Assembly: GCF_026343115.1 (NCBI RefSeq)
Contig: NZ_JAPEMC010000001.1
Span: 1,550,001 to 1,614,000, forward strand
DNA length: 64,000 nucleotides
Reading direction: 5' to 3'
Source: Streptomyces sp. NBC_00102
GTDB taxonomy: Bacteria; Actinomycetota; Actinomycetes; Streptomycetales; Streptomycetaceae
Both the position numbers and the translations under genes were made by a program. Position 1 is the stretch's first letter, and every line of letters begins with the position of its first letter. A model generated the notes under the pieces. The model saw nothing but the letters and a program-made list of their open reading frames with translations. It ran no database searches and was not told where the DNA came from. Below, in pieces: positions 34,483 through 42,098 of this stretch.

Positions 34483-35646
34483 TCATTTCGCTCCGGCCGC
34501 GGCCAGCAGGTCCACGAAGCCGATGTCCTCGTTCGCGACGCCGAAGACCTCGGCGCGCAGGAGAGTGCGCTCGGCCCACGCCCGGTGCGGTTTCACTTCA
34601 TTCATCTTGTTCGTATACGCGGAACGCAGCACTCCGCCGGCGTCGCGCTCGGGCCGCAGGATGTCCTGGGCGTCGCTGAATTCCTCGTGGCTGACGACCG
34701 AGAGCGCGTGCACGGGGTCCACGTGGGAGGGGTGGATGCAGGTTTTGCCGAGAAGTCCGTTGGCCCGGTCGAGTTCGATTTCCCGGAGCAGCCCGTCCAG
34801 GTCGTGCTCGATGAGCGCGGTGCGCAGTTTCTCCGCCCTGCCCTCCTGGAAGGGGCTGCGGCGCAGCTGCGGCTTGAACATGCGTTCCTGATTGCGGAAG
34901 TACTCCCAGACGGGGCCGGTGATCGTGAATCCGGTGCCGTCGGCGCGTCCGAGGACGTTGACCACGTCGGCAATGACGGCGCTGACGATCTGCACGTCGT
35001 ACGCGGTCATGTCGGAGGATCTCCGCAGCCCGTAGGCGGAGCAGAAGTCGGTCACTCCGAGCCGCAGCGCGAGAATGTGCTCGCGGTGGGTGCCGACGAC
35101 ACGCGCGATTCCCTGGAGTGTTTCGGTGCGGGTTTCCAGGTGGAGCAGTTCCGGAGATTCGAGTACGGGCATGGCGAAGAGCCGTTGTCCGGAGGCCGAC
35201 TGCGCTCGGGTGAGTGCCGCCAGGAAGAGTTCTCCGCGCTGTTCGGTGAATTTCGGCAGGACGAAGCCGGAGAGCAGCCGGACCGAGGCGCCGAGACGGT
35301 TCACCAGGTCGGTGATCTGTTCGGGTTCGCGGACCCGGATGAAGAGGAGCGGAATCGCCGGGTCCCGCTCGGCGAGGTCGGCGAACTGCTTGACCAGGTT
35401 CTTCTCGGCGCCTTCCACCTCGGTGTCGGCGATCGAGTCCTCCAGGCAGAGGACCATGGAGATCACGCCGCGCGCGGCCTGCTTCACCACGTCGTCCGCG
35501 AGCCTGGGGCGGGTGGCCGGGGCGTAGAGAGTCGCGCCCAGCGCGGCCGAGAGCACGCGGGCCGGCGCGTGTGCGTCGAATTCGCATGGTTCCTGGAAGA
35601 ACAGTCCCTGCCGGGCAGCAGGCGAGATGTGCCCGAAATGACGCAT
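34483..35646 (-). CDS. HpcH/HpaI (CitE-like) aldolase/lyase of the Ter module
   Basis: A 387-residue TIM-barrel protein. Typical CitE-superfamily features are visible: VISMVLCLEDSIADTEV (acidic metal-binding strand), LLFIRVREPEQI, FAMPVLESPELLHLE (metal-binding Glu), and GKTCIHPSHVDPVHAL near the end. It would make or break a C-C bond in building the Ter metabolite. First gene of the enzyme operon. The ATG at 35646 has GGGGGAAA three bases upstream. The 219 bases to the divergent TerD gene form the shared promoter region. Confidence 0.87.
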   Translation of the reverse strand: MRHFGHISPAARQGLFFQEPCEFDAHAPARVLSAALGATLYAPATRPRLADDVVKQAARGVISMVLCLEDSIADTEVEGAEKNLVKQFADLAERDPAIPLLFIRVREPEQITDLVNRLGASVRLLSGFVLPKFTEQRGELFLAALTRAQSASGQRLFAMPVLESPELLHLETRTETLQGIARVVGTHREHILALRLGVTDFCSAYGLRRSSDMTAYDVQIVSAVIADVVNVLGRADGTGFTITGPVWEYFRNQERMFKPQLRRSPFQEGRAEKLRTALIEHDLDGLLREIELDRANGLLGKTCIHPSHVDPVHALSVVSHEEFSDAQDILRPERDAGGVLRSAYTNKMNEVKPHRAWAERTLLRAEVFGVANEDIGFVDLLAAAGAK

Positions 35647-35865
35647 GATTTTCCCCCGTACCGCCTGATCGATCGAACAACGCATGGCCGGTAATAGTAC
35701 GTATGGACGGGTGTCCGCAGTTCCCCGCATATGTGAACTTCGGGTAACTCGCCCGTGTCGGAGGACTCCGGCACGGTAAGGTGCTGCAGCTCAGCTCTAC
35801 CGCCGGATACCGGTTAACGGCCCCCGCGTTGTCCGGGGAAGCCGCCAACAGGCAGGATGACGGGC

Positions 35866-36774
35866 ATGACGCAAGGGATGCTGAAGGGTTCGAACGTCCC
35901 CCTCGATGCCACGGCCGTACGGGCCGTGCTGCGCTGGACTCCTGGGGCCGGGGTCCCGGACGTGGACGCCTCCGCCCTGCTGCTGGACTCCTCGGGGCGG
36001 GTGCGCTCCGACGAGGACTTCGTCTTCTACAACCAGCCCCGGCATCCGGACGGCCAGGTGCGGCACCTGCCGAAGCGCAGCGTCGCCGACGGGCTGACGG
36101 ACACGATCGAGGCGGATCTGGCGGCGCTGGACCCCTCGGTGGACCGGGTCGTGATCGCCGCCTCCTCGGACGGCGCGAGCTTCGGAAGCGTCCACGACCT
36201 GCGGATATCGCTGTACGACACCACGGCCGCGGACGGCGCGCCGCTGGCCGTGTTCGAGGTCCGGCCCGAGACCGGTGAGGAGACCGCGGTCATCTGCGGC
36301 GAGCTCTACCGGCGCGGGGACGGCTGGAAGTTCCGTGCGGTCGGCCAGGGCTATCCGACCGGGCTGATCGGGCTGGCGACGGACTTCGGCATCTCGGTGG
36401 ACGACGGGGAGCAGCCCGAGCCGGAGGAGGAGCGGGAGAGCCCGGAGGCCGCGCCCGGCCGCCCCGCGCCCGAGCCCGCTTCCGACCTCACCGTCCCCCA
36501 GCCGCAGCCCGGGTACGGCTACCCGCAACCGGCCTCCACCGGCTACGGCTATCCCCAGCCCGCCACCGCCGCACCGGCCTACGGCTACCCGCAGCCCACC
36601 GCCGCGCCGGCCGGGTACGGCTACCCCCAGCCCGCCTCCACCGGGTACGGCTACCCCCAGCCCGCGACGAGCGCGCCCGCGTACGGGTATCCGCAGCCGG
36701 CGGCGGCCGCCGCCCCGGCACCGGACCCGCATTTCGTCCTGCCGCCTCAGGGCCCGCAGTTCGTCCGGTCCTGA
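35866..36774 (+). CDS. TerD-family protein with YGYPQP repeat tail
   Basis: A 302-residue protein. Residues 1-180 form a TerD domain with [30 protein letters not shown] and [20 protein letters not shown], although some calcium ligands differ from the canonical TerD proteins nearby. Residues 200-285 hold about seven [12 protein letters not shown] repeats, low-complexity and Tyr/Pro-rich, which could drive self-association or bind partners. An ATG at 35857 is possible, but AGGA fits better with 35866. Divergent from the CitE-like gene, and convergent with the TerA-like gene with only four bases between their ends. Confidence 0.85.
   Translation: MTQGMLKGSNVPLDATAVRAVLRWTPGAGVPDVDASALLLDSSGRVRSDEDFVFYNQPRHPDGQVRHLPKRSVADGLTDTIEADLAALDPSVDRVVIAASSDGASFGSVHDLRISLYDTTAADGAPLAVFEVRPETGEETAVICGELYRRGDGWKFRAVGQGYPTGLIGLATDFGISVDDGEQPEPEEERESPEAAPGRPAPEPASDLTVPQPQPGYGYPQPASTGYGYPQPATAAPAYGYPQPTAAPAGYGYPQPASTGYGYPQPATSAPAYGYPQPAAAAAPAPDPHFVLPPQGPQFVRS
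36511..36715 (+). repeat. Tyr-Gly-Tyr-Pro-Gln-Pro repeat region
   Basis: Seven imperfect 24-33-bp units encoding YGYPQPA followed by S/T/A-rich spacers, within the TerD-tail gene. Units vary in length by multiples of three. Confidence 0.85.
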
Positions 36775-36778
36775 GTGC

Positions 36779-37513
36779 TCAGGCACGCGACTTGTAGCCG
36801 CGGCCCCACTGCATGCCGAAGCCGTAGAGCCGGTCGAGCTCCGACTGGAACCCGTAGACGAACTTGACCTCTCGGCGCACGATCAGCTCCTCCTTGACGT
36901 TCTCCACGGTGAACACGGCACAGGAGCGGGCCTGCGGCGCGCGTTCGTCCAGCTCGATCTCGATCCGCGGGCCGTTGCCCGGGTAGAGCGTGACCATCGC
37001 GTGGGTACGGTCGAACGCCGGCGTCTGGTCGTAGATGTAGACGAAGAACAGCAGGCGTTTGATCTTGTCGCGGTGGTCCATGTTGACGTAGACCGTCTCA
37101 CCCGAGGGCGCGCCGAAGCGGTCGTCCCCGCTGAGCCGGATGTACGGCGGGTCGTTCAGGTCCCCGATGAGATTGCCGAGGGGCTGGACCACGCCCCTGG
37201 TGCCGTCGCTGAGCTCGTACATGCACCCGAGGTCGAGGTCGACGTTGACCATGCCCTGGGTGTGGGCCTGCACGATCTCCGGCTGGAAGAGCTTCAGCGG
37301 GTTCCGGAACAGACTGCCCTGTCCGGAACGGCCCTCGATGTCGGAGGACCGCATCCGCCAGGAGAGGTTGACCCGGAGGTTCCCGGTGAGCGCTCCCTGT
37401 TTGTTCAGCGAGACGGTGGCGTTGCGCCGTGTCAGCACGATCGAGTTGGTCGCCGCGTTGCCGGACTCGAACTGTGCCGTGCGTGCCGGCCACAGGCCGT
37501 CGAAGAAGCCCAT
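36779..37513 (-). CDS. TerA-like tellurium-resistance family protein
   Basis: A 244-residue soluble protein. It contains NLRVNLSWRMRSSDIEGR, VDLDLGCMYELSDGTRG, PYIRLSGDDRFGAPSGETVYVNMDHRDKIKR and LLFFVYIYDQTPAFDRTHAMV: a TerD-like beta sandwich with the TerA C-terminal variation. It lacks tellurite-specific motifs; the family acts in metal and envelope stress. The ATG follows GGGGTGGGGGG. Part of the Ter island but oriented with the enzyme genes. Confidence 0.83.
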   Translation of the reverse strand: MGFFDGLWPARTAQFESGNAATNSIVLTRRNATVSLNKQGALTGNLRVNLSWRMRSSDIEGRSGQGSLFRNPLKLFQPEIVQAHTQGMVNVDLDLGCMYELSDGTRGVVQPLGNLIGDLNDPPYIRLSGDDRFGAPSGETVYVNMDHRDKIKRLLFFVYIYDQTPAFDRTHAMVTLYPGNGPRIEIELDERAPQARSCAVFTVENVKEELIVRREVKFVYGFQSELDRLYGFGMQWGRGYKSRA

Positions 37514-37714
37514 CCCCCCACCCCACCTATCTGTCTGCGCGTCCTCACGGGCCGGTGCTCCGGTCCGCTGCGCGCGTCGCGCACGTCACTGCGGGGCGGC
37601 CGACGGGCCGGCCCGGGGTTTTCCGGAGCCTGCCGCGCGATCCGCCCCGCAGAGAGGGTTCCCTCATTCCTTACCGGGTCACACACCCGGCGCAGGAGAC
37701 TTCTGGCCAGAACT

Positions 37715-38863
37715 TCAGCGCACTCCGCCGCCGCCGGCGTCGACCAGTTCGCTGTCGTCCCCGCCGGCCGCTTCGAGCGCCTTGTTGCGCCGCACCGACG
37801 ACCAGAAGGACCAGGCGATCAGCACCACGCCGACCAGGCCGGTGATGATCTCGTTGATCTCGTACCGGATGGTGACGAGCAGGATGACGGAGAGGGCGCC
37901 GATGGCGTAGTGGGCGCCGTGCTCCAGGTAGACGTAGTCGTCCAGGGTGCCCTGGCGCACGAGGTAGACCGTGAGCGAACGGACGTACATGGCGCCGATG
38001 CCGAGGCCGAGGGCCATCAGCACGATCTCGTTGGTGATGGCGAAGGCGCCGATGACACCGTCGAACGAGAAGGACGCGTCCAGGACCTCCAGGTAGAGGA
38101 ACATGAAGAACGCGGCCTTGCCGGCCAGGACGACCGGGGCGGCGGCGGACTTGCCGGACTTCCGGGCTTCCTCCTCCGCCTCGTGCTCACGCTCCTCCTC
38201 TTCTTCGAGCTTGTTCTCGAAGAAGCCCGAGAGCCCACCGACGACGAGGTAGGTGATCAGTCCGGCGACGCCCGCGAGCAGCACCGTGGACGTCTTGTCG
38301 GCGTGGGCGCCACCGTGCTGGTGGGCGTGGGTGGCGACGGTCAGGGACGAGATCAGCAGGACGATCAGCGCGACGCAGACCGACAGCATGTCGACCTTGC
38401 CGAGCTTGGCGAGCGGGCGCTCGATCCACCGGAGCCACTGGATGTCCCGGTCCTCGAAGATGAAGTCGAGGAAGATCATGAGCAGGAACATGCCACCGAA
38501 GGCCGCGATCGACGGATGCGCGTCGGTGACCAGCTGCTTGTACCGGTCCGGGTCGTTGAACGACAGGTCGATGGCCTCGATGGGGCCGAGTTTGGCGCTG
38601 ATCGCCACGATCACGACGGGGAAGACCAGTCGCATACCGAAGACGGCGATGAGCACACCGATCGTGAGGAAGATCTTCTGCCAGAAGGCGGACATCTTCT
38701 TCAGGATTCCGGCGTTGATCACCGCGTTGTCGAAGGACAGCGAGATCTCCAGGACCGCCAGGATCGCGACGACGCCGAAAGCCTGCCACCCCCCGTAGAA
38801 CGCCGCTGCGACCAGACCGAGCGCGGTGATCGCGATCGACCAGCCGAAGGTTTTCAGAAGCAC
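37715..38863 (-). CDS. DUF475 / TerC-like integral membrane protein
   Basis: A 382-residue protein with nine or so membrane helices. It has the TerC/YkoY features LEISLSFDNAVINAGIL (acidic and Asn residues in helix 2) and its mirror LEVLDASFSFDGVIGAFA, which suggest metal ion handling. A charged Glu-rich loop (EEEEEREHEAEEEARK) lies in the cytoplasm. It likely forms the membrane partner for TerD proteins. Start is GTG at 38863 after GGGG. It is 67 bases downstream of terD1, so they may share a transcript; a weak stem-loop lies between. Confidence 0.9.
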   Translation of the reverse strand: MLLKTFGWSIAITALGLVAAAFYGGWQAFGVVAILAVLEISLSFDNAVINAGILKKMSAFWQKIFLTIGVLIAVFGMRLVFPVVIVAISAKLGPIEAIDLSFNDPDRYKQLVTDAHPSIAAFGGMFLLMIFLDFIFEDRDIQWLRWIERPLAKLGKVDMLSVCVALIVLLISSLTVATHAHQHGGAHADKTSTVLLAGVAGLITYLVVGGLSGFFENKLEEEEEREHEAEEEARKSGKSAAAPVVLAGKAAFFMFLYLEVLDASFSFDGVIGAFAITNEIVLMALGLGIGAMYVRSLTVYLVRQGTLDDYVYLEHGAHYAIGALSVILLVTIRYEINEIITGLVGVVLIAWSFWSSVRRNKALEAAGGDDSELVDAGGGGVR

Positions 38864-38930
38864 TGGCTACCCCATCGTGTAAGTAACGGGTCTCCCCGTA
38901 GTGCGGGGCTCCCCCGCGCCGAGCGCGGCT

Positions 38931-39506
38931 TTACGAAACGTTGACCCCGAAGTCTAGAGCGATGCCCCGCAGTCCGGACGCGTACCCCTGTCCCACAGCA
39001 CGGAACTTCCATTCGCCGTTGTAGCGGTAGAGCTCACCGAAGATCATCGCCGTCTCGGACGAGGCATCCTCGCTGAGGTCGTAACGGGCGAGTTCCTGGC
39101 CGTCGGCCTGGTTCACGACACGGATGAAGGCATTGCTGACCTGGCCGAAAGCCTGCCCACGGTTGTCCGCTTCATGGATCGAGACGGGGAAGACGATCTT
39201 GTCGCAGTGCGGCGGCACCTGGTCGAGGTGGACGATGACGGACTCGTCGTCACCATCACCCGCGCCGGTGAGGTTGTCCCCGGTGTGTTCGACGGAGCCG
39301 TCGGGGCTGGTGAGGTTGTTGTAGAAGACGAACCACTCGTCCCCGAGTACCCGGCCCGACTGGCACAGCAGCGCGCTGGCGTCCAGGTCGAAGTCGGCTC
39401 CGGTGGTGGATCGCGCGTCCCATCCGAGGCCGATGAGCACCTGGGTGAGGTTGGGTGCGGCCTTGGAGAGGGAGACATTGCCTCCCTTGGCGAGTGTGAC
39501 GCCCAT
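38931..39506 (-). CDS. terD: TerD-family calcium-binding stress protein, copy 1
   Basis: A 191-residue TerD protein. Canonical motifs are [59 protein letters not shown] and [21 protein letters not shown], whose acidic residues bind two calcium ions. GGGGAGGA precedes the ATG by seven bases. It is upstream of the DUF475 gene and close in sequence to the second copy, indicating duplication. Ter proteins in Streptomyces have roles in differentiation and metal stress. Confidence 0.94.
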   Translation of the reverse strand: MGVTLAKGGNVSLSKAAPNLTQVLIGLGWDARSTTGADFDLDASALLCQSGRVLGDEWFVFYNNLTSPDGSVEHTGDNLTGAGDGDDESVIVHLDQVPPHCDKIVFPVSIHEADNRGQAFGQVSNAFIRVVNQADGQELARYDLSEDASSETAMIFGELYRYNGEWKFRAVGQGYASGLRGIALDFGVNVS

Positions 39507-39670
39507 GATGTGTCCTCCCCGATTCGTGTGTCGTGTGTGCGGGTGTGCGGGTCTCATTTCCGTCCGCAGGACGGAGCATGCCCCTGCGGGCGGTCCCGCA
39601 TCCGGCCGCGGTGCGGGCCTGCGCGCCAGGCGTCGCCCGACGGGCGGCGCTTCCACAACACGACCCAAGC

Positions 39671-39707
39671 GCGCCCGGCGCCGCACGGGAGGTGCGGCGC
39701 CGGGCGC
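39671..39707 (-). terminator. Hairpin between the two terD genes
   Basis: Perfect 15-bp inverted repeat (39671-39685 with 39693-39707), 50 bases past the stop of terD copy 2. It separates the two tandem genes, so each likely has its own promoter. Confidence 0.75.
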
Positions 39708-39758
39708 TCTGCTGCTGGTCTCCGCTTCCCGGGTGGTGTCCGGGCAGGGCCCGCGGGG

Positions 39759-40334
39759 TCAGACGTTGACGCCGAAGTCCTGCGCGATGCCCCGCAGGCC
39801 GGAAGCGTACCCCTGGCCGATGGCGCGGAACTTCCACTCGCCGGCGTTGCGGTAGAGCTCGCCGAAGACCATTGCGGTCTCCGTGGAGGCGTCCTCGCTG
39901 AGGTCGTAGCGGGCGAGTTCGGAGTTGTCGGCCTGGTTGACGACGCGGATGTACGCGTTGCGGACCTGCCCGAAGCTCTGCTGGCGGCTCTCGGCCTCGT
40001 AGATCGAGACCGGGAAGACGATCTTGTCGACATCGGCCGGAACGGCGGCCAGGTTGACCTTGATGACCTCGTCGTCGCCCTCGCCCTCACCGGTGAGGTT
40101 GTCACCGGTGTGCTCGACGGAGCCGTCCGGGCTCTTGAGGTTGTTGAAGAAGACGAAATTGCCGTCGCTGCCGACCTTGCCCTCGGTGTTCGCCAGCAGT
40201 GCGCTCGCGTCGAGGTCGAAGTCGCCGCCGGTGGTCGTCCGGGCGTCCCAGCCCAGGCCGACGATGACAGCGGTCAGGTTGGGCGCGGCCTTGGTCAGCG
40301 AGACGTTGCCGCCCTTGCTGAGGCTGACTCCCAC
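39759..40334 (-). CDS. terD: TerD-family calcium-binding stress protein, copy 2
   Basis: A 191-residue TerD protein, about 70 percent alike to copy 1 by eye over its whole length: [83 protein letters not shown]. The GTG at 40334 directly precedes the conserved GVSLSKGG and has GGGAGGA three bases upstream; in-frame ATG 40346 and 40370 would add residues the family lacks. A terminator precedes the next gene. Confidence 0.94.
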   Translation of the reverse strand: MGVSLSKGGNVSLTKAAPNLTAVIVGLGWDARTTTGGDFDLDASALLANTEGKVGSDGNFVFFNNLKSPDGSVEHTGDNLTGEGEGDDEVIKVNLAAVPADVDKIVFPVSIYEAESRQQSFGQVRNAYIRVVNQADNSELARYDLSEDASTETAMVFGELYRNAGEWKFRAIGQGYASGLRGIAQDFGVNV

Positions 40335-40456
40335 GAGTCCTCCCATAGGTATGTAGGGGCCGGCAGACACCAGCGTCCCCGTCGTGCGTGATACCGGATC
40401 AACGAATGGATCCTAGTGACCGGTTCCCGGCCAAAGCAGGCTTTTGGGCGGGTGGG

Positions 40457-40490
40457 GCGGGAGTTCTCCGCGAGCGGAACTCCCGCACGC
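40457..40490 (-). terminator. Second hairpin downstream of ahpE
   Basis: Ten-bp stem GCGGGAGTTC with GAACTCCCGC around a ten-base loop, just beyond the larger hairpin at 40498-40531. Together they insulate terD copy 2 from ahpE. Confidence 0.6.
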
Positions 40491-40497
40491 CGCGGGA

Positions 40498-40531
40498 CCC
40501 TCTCCGGGCCGCCGCGGCGGCCCGGAGAGGG
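40498..40531 (-). terminator. Terminator of ahpE
   Basis: A 34-base perfect palindrome (stem CCCTCTCCGGGCCGCC with its complement). It begins 15 bases past the ahpE stop on the minus strand. Confidence 0.78.
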
Positions 40532-40545
40532 CTTGCCCGGCTTGC

Positions 40546-41004
40546 TCAGAGGGCTTCGAGCGCGGCGACGTACTCCTTCAGGTCCCGCGCGTCGGGCAGG
40601 CCGTTGACGACGCTCCAGCGCACCACGCCCTCCTTGTCGATGATGAAGGTGCCGCGCACGGCGCAGCCCTTGTCCTCGTCGAAGACGCCGTACGCGCGCG
40701 AGACCTCGCCGTGCGGCCAGAAGTCGGAGAGCAGCGGGTACTCCAGGCCCTCCTGCTCGGCGAAGACCCGCAGGGTGTGGATGGAGTCGTTGGAGACGGC
40801 GAGAAGCTGCGTGTCGGCGTTCTCGAAGCGGGGCAGCTCGTCGCGGAGCGCGCAGAGCTCGCCGGTGCAGACGCCGGTAAAGGCGAACGGGTAGAAGAGC
40901 AGGACGACGTTCTTCTCGCCGCGGAACTCGGACAGCGTGACCGTCCGGCCGTGGTTGTCCTTGAGCTCGAACGCGGGGGCCTGGGAGCCGACCTCGATCG
41001 CCAT
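40546..41004 (-). CDS. ahpE: AhpE-type peroxiredoxin
   Basis: A 152-residue peroxiredoxin. The peroxidatic Cys is C46 in PFAFTGVCTGELC; C51 is a possible second thiol. Further features: LKDNHGRTVTLSEFRGEKNVVLLFYP and PLLSDFWPHGEVSRAYG. It reduces peroxides and peroxynitrite in the cytoplasm using mycothiol or a redoxin. In M. tuberculosis, AhpE (Rv2238c) sits beside a DUF3052 gene and aceE, exactly as here, which supports the symbol. Confidence 0.9.
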   Translation of the reverse strand: MAIEVGSQAPAFELKDNHGRTVTLSEFRGEKNVVLLFYPFAFTGVCTGELCALRDELPRFENADTQLLAVSNDSIHTLRVFAEQEGLEYPLLSDFWPHGEVSRAYGVFDEDKGCAVRGTFIIDKEGVVRWSVVNGLPDARDLKEYVAALEAL

Positions 41005-41093
41005 GGGGGTGTCCCTTCGCTTGCGTCACCGCCCCCGGGCCGGTCCGCCGGGAGCCTGGCCCAGCCTACGCAGCGCCCTCGGCGGGACGTGCG

Positions 41094-41128
41094 AAGGCCC
41101 CCGGCGGCGCGATGCCGCCGGGGGCCTT
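41094..41128 (-). terminator. Terminator after the DUF3052 gene
   Basis: Fifteen-bp perfect stem (41094-41108 with 41114-41128) and a five-base loop, ending in TT on the minus strand, 31 bases beyond the DUF3052 stop. Confidence 0.8.
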
Positions 41129-41159
41129 CAGGGGTACTGCGGGGTACTGCCGGAGGAGC

Positions 41160-41597
41160 TCAGCGCTTGGTCTTGGCCGCCTTGGGCGTGACCAGACGGG
41201 TGCCCGTCCAGTCCTTGCCCACGCTGATGCTCTTGGTCTGGGAGAGACCGGCGGTCTGGGCGGCATCGCTGACGTCGCTCGGTTCGACGTATCCGTCACG
41301 GCCGGTCTTCGGCGTCATCAGCCAGACCGTACCGCCGTCCTCGATCAGGCCGATGGCATCCACCAGCGCGTCCGTAAGGTCGCCGTCCTCGTCGCGGAAC
41401 CACAACACGACGGCGTCGGCGACGTCGTCGTACTCCTCGTCGACGAGTTCCCCACCGATGGTGGCTTCAATACCTTCACGGAGCTCCAGCTCGACGTCGT
41501 CGTCGTAGCCGATCTCCTGGACCACCTGATTGGGTTCGAACCCCAGCCGTCCGGCCAGATTGGTCCGCTCCTCCGCGTGGTCCGCGGTCGCGCTCAC
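41160..41597 (-). CDS. DUF3052 protein
   Basis: A 145-residue acidic cytosolic protein with the DUF3052 pattern: LGFEPNQVVQEIGYDDDVE, ADAVVLWFRDEDGDLTDALVDA, GGTVWLMTPKTGRDGYVEPSD and SISVGKDWTGTRLV. The function is unknown, but the gene is a conserved neighbour of aceE and ahpE across actinobacteria, including Rv2239c. AGGAGG lies six bases before the GTG. Divergent from aceE across 500 bases. Confidence 0.88.
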   Translation of the reverse strand: MSATADHAEERTNLAGRLGFEPNQVVQEIGYDDDVELELREGIEATIGGELVDEEYDDVADAVVLWFRDEDGDLTDALVDAIGLIEDGGTVWLMTPKTGRDGYVEPSDVSDAAQTAGLSQTKSISVGKDWTGTRLVTPKAAKTKR

Positions 41598-41935
41598 GGG
41601 TTGCCTCCTGATCATGTTCGGAAAATGCTTGAGCCACGCGCGTACGCGCGGCGCTGGCCGTAGTCCACACGGGCTCGGCGAATCGCGCAAGTACCCGGCA
41701 CCCCAGACCGCCTAAACGGTGACGTTCCCTGCCACGTCGCCGCAACTTCCGGGCGGTCCGTGCCGGGGTGCGGAATGCACCCGGCCCGTATACGTCCTTC
41801 CTCAGCTTATGCCGTTTCGCTCCGGCATTCGCCGCCGAACAGCGTTTGGGAACGCTTGGACGGGTTGGGCGTATGGTTGCGATTTGGTCCGGCGCCCTGC
41901 TCCCGCCTTACGGCTACTGCCCCGGACGGGTGTCC

Positions 41936-41953
41936 GGTAACCCGCTGGTTACC
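41936..41953. promoter_or_regulatory. Candidate operator GGTAACC-N4-GGTTACC before aceE
   Basis: Perfect 7-bp inverted repeat with a 4-base spacer, 146 bases before the aceE GTG in the 500-base divergent intergenic region. The arrangement suits a dimeric regulator. The rest of 41598-42098 contains only the palindromic GCGCGTACGCGC (41637-41648) and no ORF I can support. Confidence 0.5.
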
Positions 41954-42098
41954 GTGCGGTAGAGGTGACGTACGGCCCCCGGCGGTACACGATGGAAGGC
42001 GGCGAATCCGCGGACGTCGGAGACGTCGCGGGGTTTCGCGCCCCGGTGGATCAGCTCCGCAGCAGACTCCGTAGCAGCACCGACAGCGAAGGAACAGC

